Shown here: piece by piece, positions 27,153-36,491 of the stretch
Position numbering within the stretch: position 1 is the stretch's first letter
How the letters are laid out: each line of letters opens with the position of its first letter
Source of the DNA: Maribacter sp. BPC-D8
GTDB taxonomy: Bacteria; Bacteroidota; Bacteroidia; Flavobacteriales; Flavobacteriaceae
Direction of reading: 5' to 3'
NCBI RefSeq assembly: GCF_035207705.1
Contig: NZ_CP128187.1
Coordinates: forward strand, 124,001-188,000
DNA: 64,000 nucleotides
Program-made: the position numbers and the translations under genes
The notes under the pieces: model-generated
What the model was told of the DNA's origin: nothing
Seen by the model: the letters and a program-made list of their open reading frames with translations, nothing else
The model's database searches: none

Positions 27153-28646
27153 TTACATTTTAGAACTTAATAGCGCATAAAATGTTTCGATACCATAAGC
27201 AATTTGTCCAATTTTTAAATTCTCGTTCGGGCTGTGTTGATTGTTATCTGCGTTGACCATTGGTACAATAAATGCCGGAATTTTCAATTCATTGATGAAT
27301 GGAGAAATAGGAACTGTACCACCCATGATTCTTATTTGAACAGGCTTTTCTCCGAATTTAGTTTCCATAGTTTTTACAATGCTATTCCCAAAGGGATTAT
27401 TCAAATCTGTACGAAAGGCATCTGTAACAGTACCTTCTTTAATGGTAACTATTCTGTCATATTTCAAACGGTCTTCCATGGTAGGCTCGGTACTCATTAC
27501 ATGAAAGCCTTGATTTTTAATATGCTCTTTTACTAATTTTTTAAGTCTGGTACCATCAGATTCTGGTACTAGCCTTAAGTCTAATTCTGCAGTGGCTGTA
27601 GCCGGTAAAATTGTTCTAGCCTGATCACCGATCCATCCAGAACCTAATCCGCGAATATTCAAAGAAGGGTATTGTAAAGCTTCTTGGTAAAAGCTACCTA
27701 CTTTTTCAGGAGTAGAAATTGCTAAATTTTTATTGATCTCTTCGATATTATCTGGTACACTTTTTATAATTTCTAATGTTGCTTCATCCAAAGTTATTCC
27801 GTCATAATATCCTTTGATTAAAACTCTGCCATCAGCATCTTTCATAGTAGCTAAAAGTTGCGCTAATTGAAAACCAGGGTTAGGAGCGTAGTTTCCGTAA
27901 TGCCCACTGTGCTGAGGTTTTATTGGTCCGTGAGTTGTGATAGACAACGTAGTAATACCTCTACAACCATAAACAACGGTCGGTTTGCCAGAAACATGCA
28001 CCGGACCATCATTGATAACTAAGAAGTCAGCTTTAAGTAAATCTTTGTAGGTGCGCACAGCTTGTGGTAAGGGAGCGCTACTTTTTTCTTCTTCACTATC
28101 TAAAATGACTTTTACGTTATAAGGTATTTCAATACCGTCTTTTTTAAGTGCATCAATGGCATTTAAAAACATAACAATAGGTCCTTTATCGTCAGAAGTA
28201 GATCTTCCAAAAAGTCGCCAATCATAATTAATATCATCTTCTAAATCTGAAAATGCTTCCTTTTTCCAGCCATTATCGGTTTTAGATTTCAGTACTACTT
28301 TGTAAGGGTCAGGTTGGTCCCATTTTTTAGCATCAACAGATTGACCATCTAAATGCATATAAAATAAGATGGTAGGTTTATTGTCATCCATCGGTAGGGC
28401 AGCAAAGAAAAGTGGTAAACCTTCTGTTTCTAAAATAGTACTATTGAAGCCGCGTTCGGTAAACTTTTTTCTGAGCCAATAGAGGTTAGTGTCTATATCA
28501 TCTGCGTTTAAGGCATCATTAGGTATGGCAACAAATTCTCTTAATTCTGCAATAGCATTGGCAACTTTAGATTTTATTAGAATAGTGTCTTGTGAGTAGC
28601 CAGAATAAAGAGATATAATTAATAGAAGCGTTAGTAATTTTTTCAT
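27153..28646 (-). CDS. M20 family metallopeptidase, exported
   Basis: 497 residues from the ATG at 28646, which puts a signal peptide (KKLLTLLLIISLYSGYSQ) at the N-terminus; the longer reading from 28742 hides it. Metal-site motifs are FYMHLDGQSVD (H-x-D), STSDDKGP (bridging Asp), LDSEEEKSS (catalytic Glu pair) and NADNNQHSPNENL (C-terminal His). The domain order is peptidase, inserted dimerisation domain, peptidase. It is probably a periplasmic dipeptidase or aminoacylase that hydrolyses short peptides. Confidence 0.88.
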   Translation of the reverse strand: MKKLLTLLLIISLYSGYSQDTILIKSKVANAIAELREFVAIPNDALNADDIDTNLYWLRKKFTERGFNSTILETEGLPLFFAALPMDDNKPTILFYMHLDGQSVDAKKWDQPDPYKVVLKSKTDNGWKKEAFSDLEDDINYDWRLFGRSTSDDKGPIVMFLNAIDALKKDGIEIPYNVKVILDSEEEKSSAPLPQAVRTYKDLLKADFLVINDGPVHVSGKPTVVYGCRGITTLSITTHGPIKPQHSGHYGNYAPNPGFQLAQLLATMKDADGRVLIKGYYDGITLDEATLEIIKSVPDNIEEINKNLAISTPEKVGSFYQEALQYPSLNIRGLGSGWIGDQARTILPATATAELDLRLVPESDGTRLKKLVKEHIKNQGFHVMSTEPTMEDRLKYDRIVTIKEGTVTDAFRTDLNNPFGNSIVKTMETKFGEKPVQIRIMGGTVPISPFINELKIPAFIVPMVNADNNQHSPNENLKIGQIAYGIETFYALLSSKM

Positions 28647-28841
28647 GTTCGTTCTTGTGAATATATTCTTTAAATGTAAGCAAAATGCGGGGATTTGAGC
28701 TCTATTTAGATTGTGGTAGTTGTTAAGGTTTTCTTTATTCAAAATGATTGTACCGAGAAATCAAGTTTAGTTGTTGTGTATCATTTATGGTAGCAATACA
28801 AAGTCAGTTAGTTATGTGTTTTTTGGGAGTAAGTTTCAATA

Positions 28842-28871
28842 AAAAAGGTTGCCAATTTTGGCAACCTTTTT
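28842..28871. terminator. intrinsic terminator at the end of the trp operon
   Basis: Perfect 14-bp stem AAAAAGGTTGCCAA/TTGGCAACCTTTTT with almost no loop beyond a closing AATT turn. It lies 74 bases downstream of the last gene of the trp operon on the minus strand and is followed by T in that direction. The stretch 28647-28841 shows no gene. Confidence 0.85.
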
Positions 28872-28944
28872 ATTATTTGAAGTATTGAATAATACTTATT
28901 AGTAATTTAAAATATTGAATATCAACAGAATTGGAATCGTAGAT

Positions 28945-29175
28945 TTATTTGCTAGCTTTTAAGCTGACTATTTTTATAATAATAACACGGATTAAAAGTA
29001 TAAACGGAAATCCATGTAATACAACATCAAACCAATCCATAAAGACCATTCCCTTTGCTCCACCAACAATCCATTTCAGTTTACCCCAAATATGAGGTTC
29101 AGGAAAAAACGGTGCTAAGCCTAAGGTTAGGCATAGTAGAATAATTAGTTTCCAGTTATTTATGAACTCTTTCAA
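28945..29175 (-). CDS. small conserved membrane protein at the end of the trp operon
   Basis: 76 residues starting at a TTG (no ATG is available before residue 42), one base after the trpA stop. Two hydrophobic helices flank a conserved-looking PEPHIWGKLKWIVGGAKGMVFMDWFDVVLHG segment. Similar small proteins in Bacteroidota are sometimes labelled RND transporter without clear reason. Tight coupling to trpA suggests co-expression with tryptophan synthesis, but no role in it is known to me. Confidence 0.6.
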   Translation of the reverse strand: MKEFINNWKLIILLCLTLGLAPFFPEPHIWGKLKWIVGGAKGMVFMDWFDVVLHGFPFILLIRVIIIKIVSLKASK

Positions 29176-29176
29176 A

Positions 29177-29941
29177 TTAACGTATTAGTTTTGTGAACTC
29201 AGCGGTTTTATCAGTTCCATTAGCGGTCAAATACTTAATAAAAGCAGAGCCTATTATTGCACCTTTAGCAGTTTTGGTAGCCTGCTTAAAAGTCTCTTCA
29301 TCTTTAATACCGAAACCTACTATTTGTGGGTTCTTTAAATTCATTGCGGCAATACGCTCAAAATAACTTTCTTGTTCTTGACCAAAGCCCGATTTTGAAC
29401 CTGTTACACTAGCTGAACTGACCATATAAATGAATCCGTCAGAAGCATTGTCAATTTGGAGAATACGCATATCACTCGTTTGCGGGGTAATTAGAAAAAC
29501 ATTTTTGAGTCCGTATTTCTTAAAAATAGCCTCGTACTCATCCTGATACACATCAAGCGGAAGGTCAGGTAAAATGAGCCCGTCAATACCAATTTCTTGA
29601 CATTTTTTACAGAAAGCCTCAACTCCGTATTGTAACATCGGATTGAAATATCCCATGATAATTAAAGGAATAGAAACTGTTTTACGAATATCTTTTAATT
29701 GGTTAAAAAGTATTTCGGTAGTCATTCCGTTTTTCAATGCAGCGGTAGAGCTTTCTTGAATTGTAGGTCCGTCTGCAAGAGGATCACTAAATGGTAATCC
29801 TATTTCAATCATATCTACGCCGTTCTTTTCCAAATCTTGAATGATTTGAACGGTATCGTTCAATGCAGGGTAACCAGCAGTGAAATATATAGAAAGAAGC
29901 TTTTTGTCTTCTTGTAACTTTGTTGTAATTCTATTGCTCAT
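29177..29941 (-). CDS. trpA: tryptophan synthase alpha chain
   Basis: 254 residues. The alpha-subunit signature LPFSDPLADGPTIQESS contains the catalytic Asp region, with a catalytic Glu in MIEIGLPFSDP and the phosphate-binding VGFGI and GAIIGSAFIK loops. It cleaves indole-3-glycerol phosphate and passes indole to TrpB. It starts six bases after trpB. Confidence 0.97.
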   Translation of the reverse strand: MSNRITTKLQEDKKLLSIYFTAGYPALNDTVQIIQDLEKNGVDMIEIGLPFSDPLADGPTIQESSTAALKNGMTTEILFNQLKDIRKTVSIPLIIMGYFNPMLQYGVEAFCKKCQEIGIDGLILPDLPLDVYQDEYEAIFKKYGLKNVFLITPQTSDMRILQIDNASDGFIYMVSSASVTGSKSGFGQEQESYFERIAAMNLKNPQIVGFGIKDEETFKQATKTAKGAIIGSAFIKYLTANGTDKTAEFTKLIR

Positions 29942-29947
29942 AATAGG

Positions 29948-31132
29948 TTATGCTAGCTTAAAATAATCAATATATGTGTTCAAATCTTTATCGCCACGAC
30001 CAGAAAGGCTGATAACGACAACGTCATCTTTCTTGAATTTTTTATGTTCGAAAATTGCAAACGCATGCCCTGTTTCAATTGCAGGAATAATACCTTCTAA
30101 TTGCGATAATTCTAAACCTGCCTCCATAGCTTCATCATCGGTAGCCGAATAAAATTCTGCACGACCAGATTTGAATAAATGAGAATGCATAGGGCCCACA
30201 CCAGGATAATCTAATCCCGCAGAAATAGAGTAGGGTTCTGTAATTTGACCATCTGTTGTTTGCATCAGCATAGTTTTGCAACCATGAATAATACCTACTT
30301 TACCAAGTGCAGATGTTGCAGCACTTTCGCCAGAATTTATTCCTTTACCAGCAGCTTCAACAGCAATAATACCAACTTCGGGTTCGTCTAAGAAGTGGTA
30401 ATAAGTACCAGCGGCATTACTGCCACCACCAATACAAGCCACCACATAATCAGGATTTTCTCGCCCTTCATGTTCTTTTAGTTGCCATTTTATCTCTTCA
30501 GATATTATAGATTGAAAACGCGTAACCATATCTGGGTATGGGTGTGGACCAATTGCAGAACCAATAATGTAATGGGTGTCTACAGGGTTGTTGATCCAAT
30601 CTCTAATAGCTTCGTTGGTAGCATCTTTTAATGTTCTACTACCAGATTTTGCAGGTCGTACTTCTGCGCCAAGCATTTTCATACGGGCAACATTCGGGGC
30701 TTGACGGGCAATATCAATTTCACCCATGTAAACGATACATTCCATACCCATTAAAGCACAAACAGTAGCGGTAGCCACACCATGCTGACCAGCACCAGTT
30801 TCGGCAATAATTCTAGTTTTGCCCAATTTTTGAGCCATTAGAATCTGACCGATAGTATTATTGATCTTGTGGGCACCAGTATGGTTAAGGTCTTCTCTTT
30901 TTAAATATATTTTACAACCGTGCTTTTCAGAAAGGCGTTTAGCAAAATATAGGGGAGAAGGTCTACCAACATAGTCTTTTAAAAGCTGATTAAATTCTTT
31001 CTGAAAAGAATCTTCATACATCAGTTTTAAATAATTCTGTCGTAACTCTTCTACATTTGGGTACAACATTTCGGGTATAAAGGCACCGCCAAATTCACCG
31101 TAGTAACCTTTTTCGTCAGCATTATAATTCAT
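29948..31132 (-). CDS. trpB: tryptophan synthase beta chain
   Basis: 394 residues. PLP-binding [15 protein letters not shown] with the catalytic Lys, the [18 protein letters not shown] region with the Glu that activates indole, and the glycine-rich phosphate loop [15 protein letters not shown] are all present. This is the standard TrpB1 form. Its ATG overlaps the trpF stop by four bases (ATGA). Confidence 0.97.
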   Translation of the reverse strand: MNYNADEKGYYGEFGGAFIPEMLYPNVEELRQNYLKLMYEDSFQKEFNQLLKDYVGRPSPLYFAKRLSEKHGCKIYLKREDLNHTGAHKINNTIGQILMAQKLGKTRIIAETGAGQHGVATATVCALMGMECIVYMGEIDIARQAPNVARMKMLGAEVRPAKSGSRTLKDATNEAIRDWINNPVDTHYIIGSAIGPHPYPDMVTRFQSIISEEIKWQLKEHEGRENPDYVVACIGGGSNAAGTYYHFLDEPEVGIIAVEAAGKGINSGESAATSALGKVGIIHGCKTMLMQTTDGQITEPYSISAGLDYPGVGPMHSHLFKSGRAEFYSATDDEAMEAGLELSQLEGIIPAIETGHAFAIFEHKKFKKDDVVVISLSGRGDKDLNTYIDYFKLA

Positions 31133-31755
31133 AGCGCTTCTTTAAACTTTTGTAATTCTTCAATATTTTTCAATCCTGGTTCTATTTCAAAAGAGCTATT
31201 GACATCAATGGCATAGCAATATTTTGATTCAGGCATTTTCATAAACTCATTAATCTTATCAAGATTATTTAAACCAATACCTCCACTTAAAAAATAAGGT
31301 TTGGTAGAGGGGTAATTTTTTAAAACAGACCAGTCGAATGTATATCCATTACCACCTGGTAATTTTCCTTTGGTATCAAAAAGAAAATAGTCGCACACAT
31401 TTTCATAGGGCTTCAAAACATCAAAATCGAATTCTCCTTTTATAGAGAAGACTTTAATGATATCTACTTTCTGATTTAATTTCTTTAGTTCAGCTGCAAT
31501 TTTAATGCAGTATTCTGGCGTTTCATGACCGTGTAATTGTAAGCCTTGCAATTGATGTTTACTTACCATATCAATAACATAATCAAGGTCAGCATCAACA
31601 AAAACTCCGACTTTACTTATGGTATGCGGAAGTTCGGGAATTTCACCTTCAAAAAAACGAGAAGAAGATTCCCAGAAAATAAAACCTAAATAGTCTGGTC
31701 GCAATTGTGCAACTTCAGCTGTATTCAGTTTCATTCCGCAAATCTTTAGTTTCAT
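31129..31755 (-). CDS. trpF: phosphoribosylanthranilate isomerase
   Basis: 208 residues, a TIM-barrel protein with the N-terminal KICGMK motif holding the catalytic Cys, [11 protein letters not shown], and the phosphate-binding [10 protein letters not shown] and DVNSSFE-x-x-PG-K segments. It shares single bases with both neighbours (TAATG with trpC, ATGA with trpB), so it is translationally coupled. It is separate from trpC, not fused as in enteric bacteria. Confidence 0.96.
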   Translation of the reverse strand: MKLKICGMKLNTAEVAQLRPDYLGFIFWESSSRFFEGEIPELPHTISKVGVFVDADLDYVIDMVSKHQLQGLQLHGHETPEYCIKIAAELKKLNQKVDIIKVFSIKGEFDFDVLKPYENVCDYFLFDTKGKLPGGNGYTFDWSVLKNYPSTKPYFLSGGIGLNNLDKINEFMKMPESKYCYAIDVNSSFEIEPGLKNIEELQKFKEAL

Positions 31756-32540
31756 TAGTTCTTCAAGTTTTTGATGAATTCAATCGCACTTTTACCAGGG
31801 TTATCTGTCTTCATAAAATTCTCTCCAATTAAGAAACCTTGGTAGCCAAAAGGTTTTAATTCTTTGATAGCATCAACAGAGCTTATTCCGCTTTCAGATA
31901 CTTTTACAAAATCATCGGGTATCAGTGTAGAAAGTACTTTACTGGTCTCTAAACTAACCTCAAATGTCTTTAGATTTCTATTGTTTACACCTAACATATC
32001 TAAACTTGGCATAATAGATTTATGAAGTTCGGCTTCATTATGTACCTCTAATAATACATCTAACCCTAAGCTTTTGGCAAGTTCAGAAAAGGTTTTAATT
32101 TCTTGCTTTGTTAGAATTGCTGCAATAAGTAAAATAACATCGGCGCCATTTGCTTTGGCTTCGATTATTTGATATTCGCTAATGATAAACTCTTTACGTA
32201 GCAACGGAAGTTTTACCGATGCACGTGCTAATATTAAATCTTCAATAGAACCACCAAAATATTTAATATCTGTAAGCACGCTCATGCCACAAACTCCGGC
32301 ATTCTCATAACCTTTAGCAACCTGCCCAACATTTGCATTTTGATTAATGCTTTCTTTGGACGGAGACCTACGTTTAAATTCAGCAATAATACCTGTATCA
32401 CTATTTTTAAGTGCTTGAGCCAAAGAATTCGTTTTTCTTTCAAAAAGCACGGAAGCCTCATATTGAGAAACCGAAATAATAGATTTCTTCAACTCAACTT
32501 CTTTACGTTTATCAGCTACTATTTTATCTAGAATGTTCAT
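31755..32540 (-). CDS. trpC: indole-3-glycerol phosphate synthase
   Basis: 261 residues from the ATG at 32540 (MNILDKIVADKRKEV), which is the usual family start; a reading from 32570 adds ten residues. Motifs AEFKRRSPSK, LRKEFIISEYQI with the catalytic Lys, LGVNNRNLKTFEV and SESGISS are present. It forms the indole ring from the trpF product. Confidence 0.96.
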   Translation of the reverse strand: MNILDKIVADKRKEVELKKSIISVSQYEASVLFERKTNSLAQALKNSDTGIIAEFKRRSPSKESINQNANVGQVAKGYENAGVCGMSVLTDIKYFGGSIEDLILARASVKLPLLRKEFIISEYQIIEAKANGADVILLIAAILTKQEIKTFSELAKSLGLDVLLEVHNEAELHKSIMPSLDMLGVNNRNLKTFEVSLETSKVLSTLIPDDFVKVSESGISSVDAIKELKPFGYQGFLIGENFMKTDNPGKSAIEFIKNLKN

Positions 32541-32589
32541 GAAATATATCTTCTTTTGTAACATCGTCAATTTGAGGACAAAGCTTTTT

Positions 32590-33585
32590 TTAATTTTTAC
32601 TCAACTCTTGTATTTTCTTTAAAGTTGCTAGTCCGTGTCCGCCTAACAATGATTCTTTTGCTTTTTCAAAACCTTCTAGAGGTGTTAGGTTGTTTACTGT
32701 CGCAATTGCAATACCAGCATTAGCACACACAACGTTATTCTGTGGTTCAGTACCTCTGCCTTGCAAAACATTAAGGAAAATTTGAGCAGAAGTATCAATA
32801 GAATCTCCGCCTACAATATCACTTTGCTTAATTTGTTTTACACCAAAATCAGATGGTTTTAGCATGCTTTCAGTATGGTTAGAAATAGTTTTAGTGCTTC
32901 CGGTTAAAGAAATTTCATCATAACCATCTAAAGCATGTAGCACAGTAAAATTCTTATCGGTTTTCTGATAGAGGTATCCGTACATACGGGCAAGCTCTAA
33001 GTTGAAAACACCAACCATTTGATTTTTAGGAAAAGCAGGATTCACCATAGGGCCTAACATATTAAAAAACGTTTTTACTCCTAAATCTTTACGAATAGGA
33101 GCCACATTTTTCATGGCAGGGTGAAATAGGGGAGCGTGTAAAACACAAATACCTGCTTCATCAATACATTTTTCTAGGAAGCCAGCATCATTGCTGAATT
33201 TTATCCCTAGAAATTCCATGACATTACTACTACCGCATTTAGAAGATACTCCGTAGTTACCATGTTTTGTAACTTTTACTCCCGCACCTGCGGTAACGAA
33301 AGAAGCCAAAGTTGAAATGTTAAACGTGTCTTTACCATCACCACCAGTACCACACAGGTCAATTGGGTTGTACGCCGATAAATCTACTGCCAAACATAAA
33401 TCTAGTAATGCATCTCTAAATCCTTCAAGTTCTTCAATAGTAATACTACGCATCATATACACGGTTAAAAATGCCGCAATCTGACTAGTATTGTAATCAC
33501 CTTTTGCAATATTTACCAAAATGCGTTTAGCATCTTCTTTGGAAAGTATTTCGTGATTTATAAGTTTATTTAATGTCTCTTTCAT
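32590..33585 (-). CDS. trpD: anthranilate phosphoribosyltransferase
   Basis: 331 residues. CGTGGDGKDTFNIST is the PRPP-binding signature, followed by KHGNYGVSSKCGS and NMLGPMVNPA. It transfers phosphoribose to anthranilate. It is separate from trpG, unlike the fused enteric protein, and lies 74 bases after it. Confidence 0.96.
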   Translation of the reverse strand: MKETLNKLINHEILSKEDAKRILVNIAKGDYNTSQIAAFLTVYMMRSITIEELEGFRDALLDLCLAVDLSAYNPIDLCGTGGDGKDTFNISTLASFVTAGAGVKVTKHGNYGVSSKCGSSNVMEFLGIKFSNDAGFLEKCIDEAGICVLHAPLFHPAMKNVAPIRKDLGVKTFFNMLGPMVNPAFPKNQMVGVFNLELARMYGYLYQKTDKNFTVLHALDGYDEISLTGSTKTISNHTESMLKPSDFGVKQIKQSDIVGGDSIDTSAQIFLNVLQGRGTEPQNNVVCANAGIAIATVNNLTPLEGFEKAKESLLGGHGLATLKKIQELSKN

Positions 33586-33659
33586 TTTTTTAATAGTATT
33601 ACCTAGTTAGTATATCGTACATAGAAGTCTTTGATAATCTCACTACTTTATACTCTTTA

Positions 33660-34229
33660 CTATACTTTAGCATTTAACCAGTTCTCTAGCATCTTTTTTC
33701 CTTGTGGAGTAAGCACTGATTCTGGGTGAAATTGTACTGCTCGAACATCAAAAGTTTTATGACGAAGCGACATAATTTGACCGTTTTCATCTAAAGAGGT
33801 AGCCTCTAAAACTTCTGGTAAATTAGGATTCACCACCCAAGAATGGTATCTGCCTACTTCAATTTCTTTAGGTAGTCCTTCAAAAATCACGTCATCTTTA
33901 GTGATTTTTATTTTAGTTGCAATACCGTGATATACTTCATCTAGGTTTATTAGAGAACCACCAAAAACTTCAGCAATAGCCTGCTGCCCTAAACAAACAC
34001 CGAATATACTTTTGGTAGGTGCGTATTTTTCGATGATTTGTTTTAATAATCCCGCTTCATCAGGAATACCAGGACCTGGAGAAAGTACTATTTTATCAAA
34101 AGCATCAACCTCTTCTAGCGTAAGTTGGTCATTACGTTTTACAATAACCTCGCAACCTAATTCCTCTAAATAATGCACTAGATTATAAGTGAAACTATCG
34201 TAATTGTCTATAACTAATATTTTCTTCAT
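33660..34229 (-). CDS. trpG: anthranilate synthase glutamine amidotransferase subunit
   Basis: 189 residues, class I glutamine amidotransferase. The nucleophile is in FGVCLGQQAI (Cys of G-V-C-L-G), and the His-Glu pair is in VQFHPESVLTPQG. IDNYDSFTYNLVHYLEELG is the usual N-terminus. It supplies ammonia to TrpE and lies one base after the trpE stop; it could also serve folate synthesis (PabA), since no other copy is visible in this window. Confidence 0.95.
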   Translation of the reverse strand: MKKILVIDNYDSFTYNLVHYLEELGCEVIVKRNDQLTLEEVDAFDKIVLSPGPGIPDEAGLLKQIIEKYAPTKSIFGVCLGQQAIAEVFGGSLINLDEVYHGIATKIKITKDDVIFEGLPKEIEVGRYHSWVVNPNLPEVLEATSLDENGQIMSLRHKTFDVRAVQFHPESVLTPQGKKMLENWLNAKV

Positions 34230-34230
34230 C

Positions 34231-35628
34231 TTAAATGTCTTCAGCTATTTCTAATGCCTTGGTCAAAGCGCCTAGTTTGTTATATGTTTCTTGTAGTTCG
34301 CTTTCAGGGTTTGATGCAGCCACCAATCCGGCGCCAGCCTGATAATGTAGTTTATGATTTTTACTTAAAAAAGTTCTGATCATGATAGCGTGGTTGAAAT
34401 TTCCTGAGAAATCCATGAACCCTATAGCGCCACCATAATACCCACGACTCGTTTTTTCATATTTTTCAATAAGCTGCATTGCCATATGTTTAGGCGCGCC
34501 ACTTAATGTACCGGCAGGAAAAGTATCAGCTACCACTTTCATGGTAGGTATATCATTTTTTTTCATTCCGGTAACCTTAGATACGAGGTGAATTACATGA
34601 GAGAAAAATTGTACTTCTCTATAGTTTTCTACTTTGACCACATTACCATTTCTACTAAGGTCGTTACGAGCAAGATCTACTAACATTACGTGCTCACTGT
34701 TTTCCTTATCGTCGGTCTTTAATTCTTTTGCAAGTTGCGCATCTTGTTCATCATTTCCGGTTCTTTTAAAAGTACCAGCTATAGGGTGAATTTCAGCTTT
34801 GCCATCGCTAACAATTAGTTGTGCTTCTGGCGAACTACCGAATATTTTAAAATCTCCATAATCGAAATAGAATAAATATGGTGACGGATTAACAGAACGT
34901 AAGGCTCTGTAAACATTAAACTCATCACCTTTAAAACCTTGAGAAAAACGACGGCTTAATACCAATTGAAAAACATCGCCACGTTGACAATGCTTTTTGG
35001 CTAAAGCAACCTGTTCTCTATATTCTTCATCTTCTAAATTAGATTCTCTATCGCCTTCTATTTTAAAATTATAGGTAGCAAAATTTCTAATACTTAACAG
35101 TTGCTCTAATTCAGGAATATTATTCTCTGTGTTATAACAGTGCGCAAAAAGATAAGCTTCGTTCTTATAATGGTTTATAGCAATGATGTTTTGATAAACT
35201 GCATAGTAAATATCTGGAATATGAACCGAGTCATCTTTAACCGATATATCTACATCTTCAAAGTAACGAACTGCATCATAAGCCATATAACCGAACAGGC
35301 CATTATTTATAAATTTAAAGTCGTTAGTATCTGCCTTGAAAGTTTTGCTGAACGTATCAATAACAGCAACAACATTAGTGTCTGCCGTAATTTGAGTCTC
35401 TTCAACAGTACCATCAGGAAACTGCTTTGTAATAATTTCATTCTCCACTTTAATAGATGCAATTGGGTTGCAGCAGATGTACGAAAAGCTATTATTATTA
35501 GCGTGATAATCACTACTCTCTAATAAAATACTATTAGGAAAGCGGTCTCTTATTTTCAAATAAACGCTTACCGGCGTCATGGTATCGGCAAGAATTTTTT
35601 TATGATATGTCTTAAATTGATAGGTCAT
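34231..35628 (-). CDS. trpE: anthranilate synthase component I
   Basis: 465 residues. The chorismate-binding domain carries FQLVLSRRFSQ, GSSPEAQLIV, HPIAGTFKRTGNDEQDAQLA, ELKTDDKENSEHVMLVDLARNDLSR and AGTLSGAPK. The N-terminal LLESSDYHANNNSFSY block contains the LLES sequence that binds feedback tryptophan, so the enzyme should be inhibited by Trp. The ATG is preceded by the attenuator hairpin 22 bases upstream rather than by a Shine-Dalgarno sequence. Confidence 0.97.
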   Translation of the reverse strand: MTYQFKTYHKKILADTMTPVSVYLKIRDRFPNSILLESSDYHANNNSFSYICCNPIASIKVENEIITKQFPDGTVEETQITADTNVVAVIDTFSKTFKADTNDFKFINNGLFGYMAYDAVRYFEDVDISVKDDSVHIPDIYYAVYQNIIAINHYKNEAYLFAHCYNTENNIPELEQLLSIRNFATYNFKIEGDRESNLEDEEYREQVALAKKHCQRGDVFQLVLSRRFSQGFKGDEFNVYRALRSVNPSPYLFYFDYGDFKIFGSSPEAQLIVSDGKAEIHPIAGTFKRTGNDEQDAQLAKELKTDDKENSEHVMLVDLARNDLSRNGNVVKVENYREVQFFSHVIHLVSKVTGMKKNDIPTMKVVADTFPAGTLSGAPKHMAMQLIEKYEKTSRGYYGGAIGFMDFSGNFNHAIMIRTFLSKNHKLHYQAGAGLVAASNPESELQETYNKLGALTKALEIAEDI

Positions 35629-35649
35629 AGGTACTTTTATAAAATAAAG

Positions 35650-35674
35650 AAGGCTTGTCGTGATGACAAGCCTT
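35650..35674 (-). terminator. trp attenuator (leader terminator)
   Basis: On the minus strand, a perfect 10-bp stem AAGGCTTGTC/GACAAGCCTT with loop ATCAC is followed by CTTTATTTT. It lies between trpL and trpE. The loop plus first stem base (TCACGA) is complementary to TCGTGA at 35704-35709, the last sense codon and stop of trpL, and GCTT in the stem can also pair with AAGC at 35697-35700; this gives a competing antiterminator. Confidence 0.75.
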
Positions 35675-35703
35675 TATATAGTTTTACTACAATGATGCTT
35701 TGC

Positions 35704-35760
35704 TCACGATGTTTTTCGTAAGTTGTTCCACCACCAAGTATTTGCGATTAAATTTTTCAT
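35704..35760 (-). CDS. trpL: trp operon leader peptide
   Basis: An 18-codon ORF, MKNLIANTWWWNNLRKTS, directly between the promoter and the trp attenuator. Three consecutive TGG codons at positions 9-11 are what a ribosome-stalling Trp sensor needs. When Trp-tRNA is scarce the ribosome stalls there and leaves the region at the trpL stop free to pair with the terminator loop, opening the operon; when Trp is plentiful the ribosome reaches the stop and covers that region. No Shine-Dalgarno precedes it; the -7 element ends only seven bases before the ATG. Confidence 0.85.
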   Translation of the reverse strand: MKNLIANTWWWNNLRKTS

Positions 35761-35767
35761 TGAGCAT

Positions 35768-35798
35768 CAAATATAAAGAGGAAATTTAAACTATCAAA
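35768..35798 (-). promoter_or_regulatory. promoter of the trp operon
   Basis: On the minus strand TTTG (35795-35798, -33) and TATATTTG (35768-35775, -7, perfect TAnnTTTG) are separated by 19 bases, the ideal spacing. Transcription would begin about four bases after the -7 box, leaving a 5' leader of only a few bases before trpL. Confidence 0.8.
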
Positions 35799-35810
35799 CT
35801 TTACCTAGTC

Positions 35811-35849
35811 AAAAATAAAAATCCCTTTGAAATTTATCAAAGGGATTTT
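35811..35849 (-). terminator. intrinsic terminator after yceI
   Basis: Perfect 13-bp stem AAAATCCCTTTGA/TCAAAGGGATTTT with a 6-base loop, followed on the minus strand by a T-rich run. It separates yceI from the trp promoter just downstream. Confidence 0.88.
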
Positions 35850-35880
35850 AAATTGTTGTAATTCGATTGTTTTAAAACGA

Positions 35881-36462
35881 TTATAGTGCTAAGTCTACCA
35901 CTAAGTCAAAATCATCATAGATAGCTTTGTCTCCTAAATCATCAAAAAAGCTTCCTGAACCATATTTAATATCAAATTTAGTTCTATCAATTTTCACAGT
36001 TGCAGTTGCTTTGTTTTCAAACATAGAAACTACTAAGGTTACTGGCTTGGTAATACCTTTAATAGTTAAATCTCCGGTAACTGTATATGAGTTATCGTTC
36101 ATAGCTTTAACAGAAGTAAAAACTAATTTAGCAGTCGGGTTGCTTTCAACACCAAAGAAATCGGCAGACTGTAAGTGACCTTCTAATTTTTCTTTTCCTT
36201 GTCCTGCTTCTAAATCACTAACGCTAATTGAAGTCATATCAACAACAAATTCACCGCCAGTTAATTTTTTTCCGTTCATTTCTAAATGACCAGATTTTAG
36301 GTTGATGCTACCATTGTGTGCTCCGGTAACTTTGTAACCTTTCCAAGTAACAGTGCTTTCGCTAACTTTAATTTCTTTTTTCTCTCCATCAATTGGTGTA
36401 GAGGCTGTAGCGCTAAATCCGAAAACGGCTACGAATGCTAAACTTAATAATGACTTTTTCAT
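35881..36462 (-). CDS. YceI family protein, periplasmic
   Basis: 193 residues with a signal peptide (KKSLLSLAFVAVFGFSATAS). The YceI lipocalin-like barrel shows the STVTWKGYKVTGAHNGSINLKSG opening and the C-terminal VTLVVSMFENKATATVKIDRTKFDIKYGSGSFF. Members bind polyisoprenoid or other amphiphilic lipids. It is the third gene in the marR-nitroreductase-yceI set, 29 bases after the oxidoreductase, and ends at a strong terminator. Confidence 0.9.
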   Translation of the reverse strand: MKKSLLSLAFVAVFGFSATASTPIDGEKKEIKVSESTVTWKGYKVTGAHNGSINLKSGHLEMNGKKLTGGEFVVDMTSISVSDLEAGQGKEKLEGHLQSADFFGVESNPTAKLVFTSVKAMNDNSYTVTGDLTIKGITKPVTLVVSMFENKATATVKIDRTKFDIKYGSGSFFDDLGDKAIYDDFDLVVDLAL

Positions 36463-36491
36463 GTTTCTAATTTTAAATGATTGTGTTTAAT

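Noticed and set aside
35140..35523. 127-residue ORF antisense to trpE
   Set aside because: Shadow of the trpE coding frame with no features of its own.
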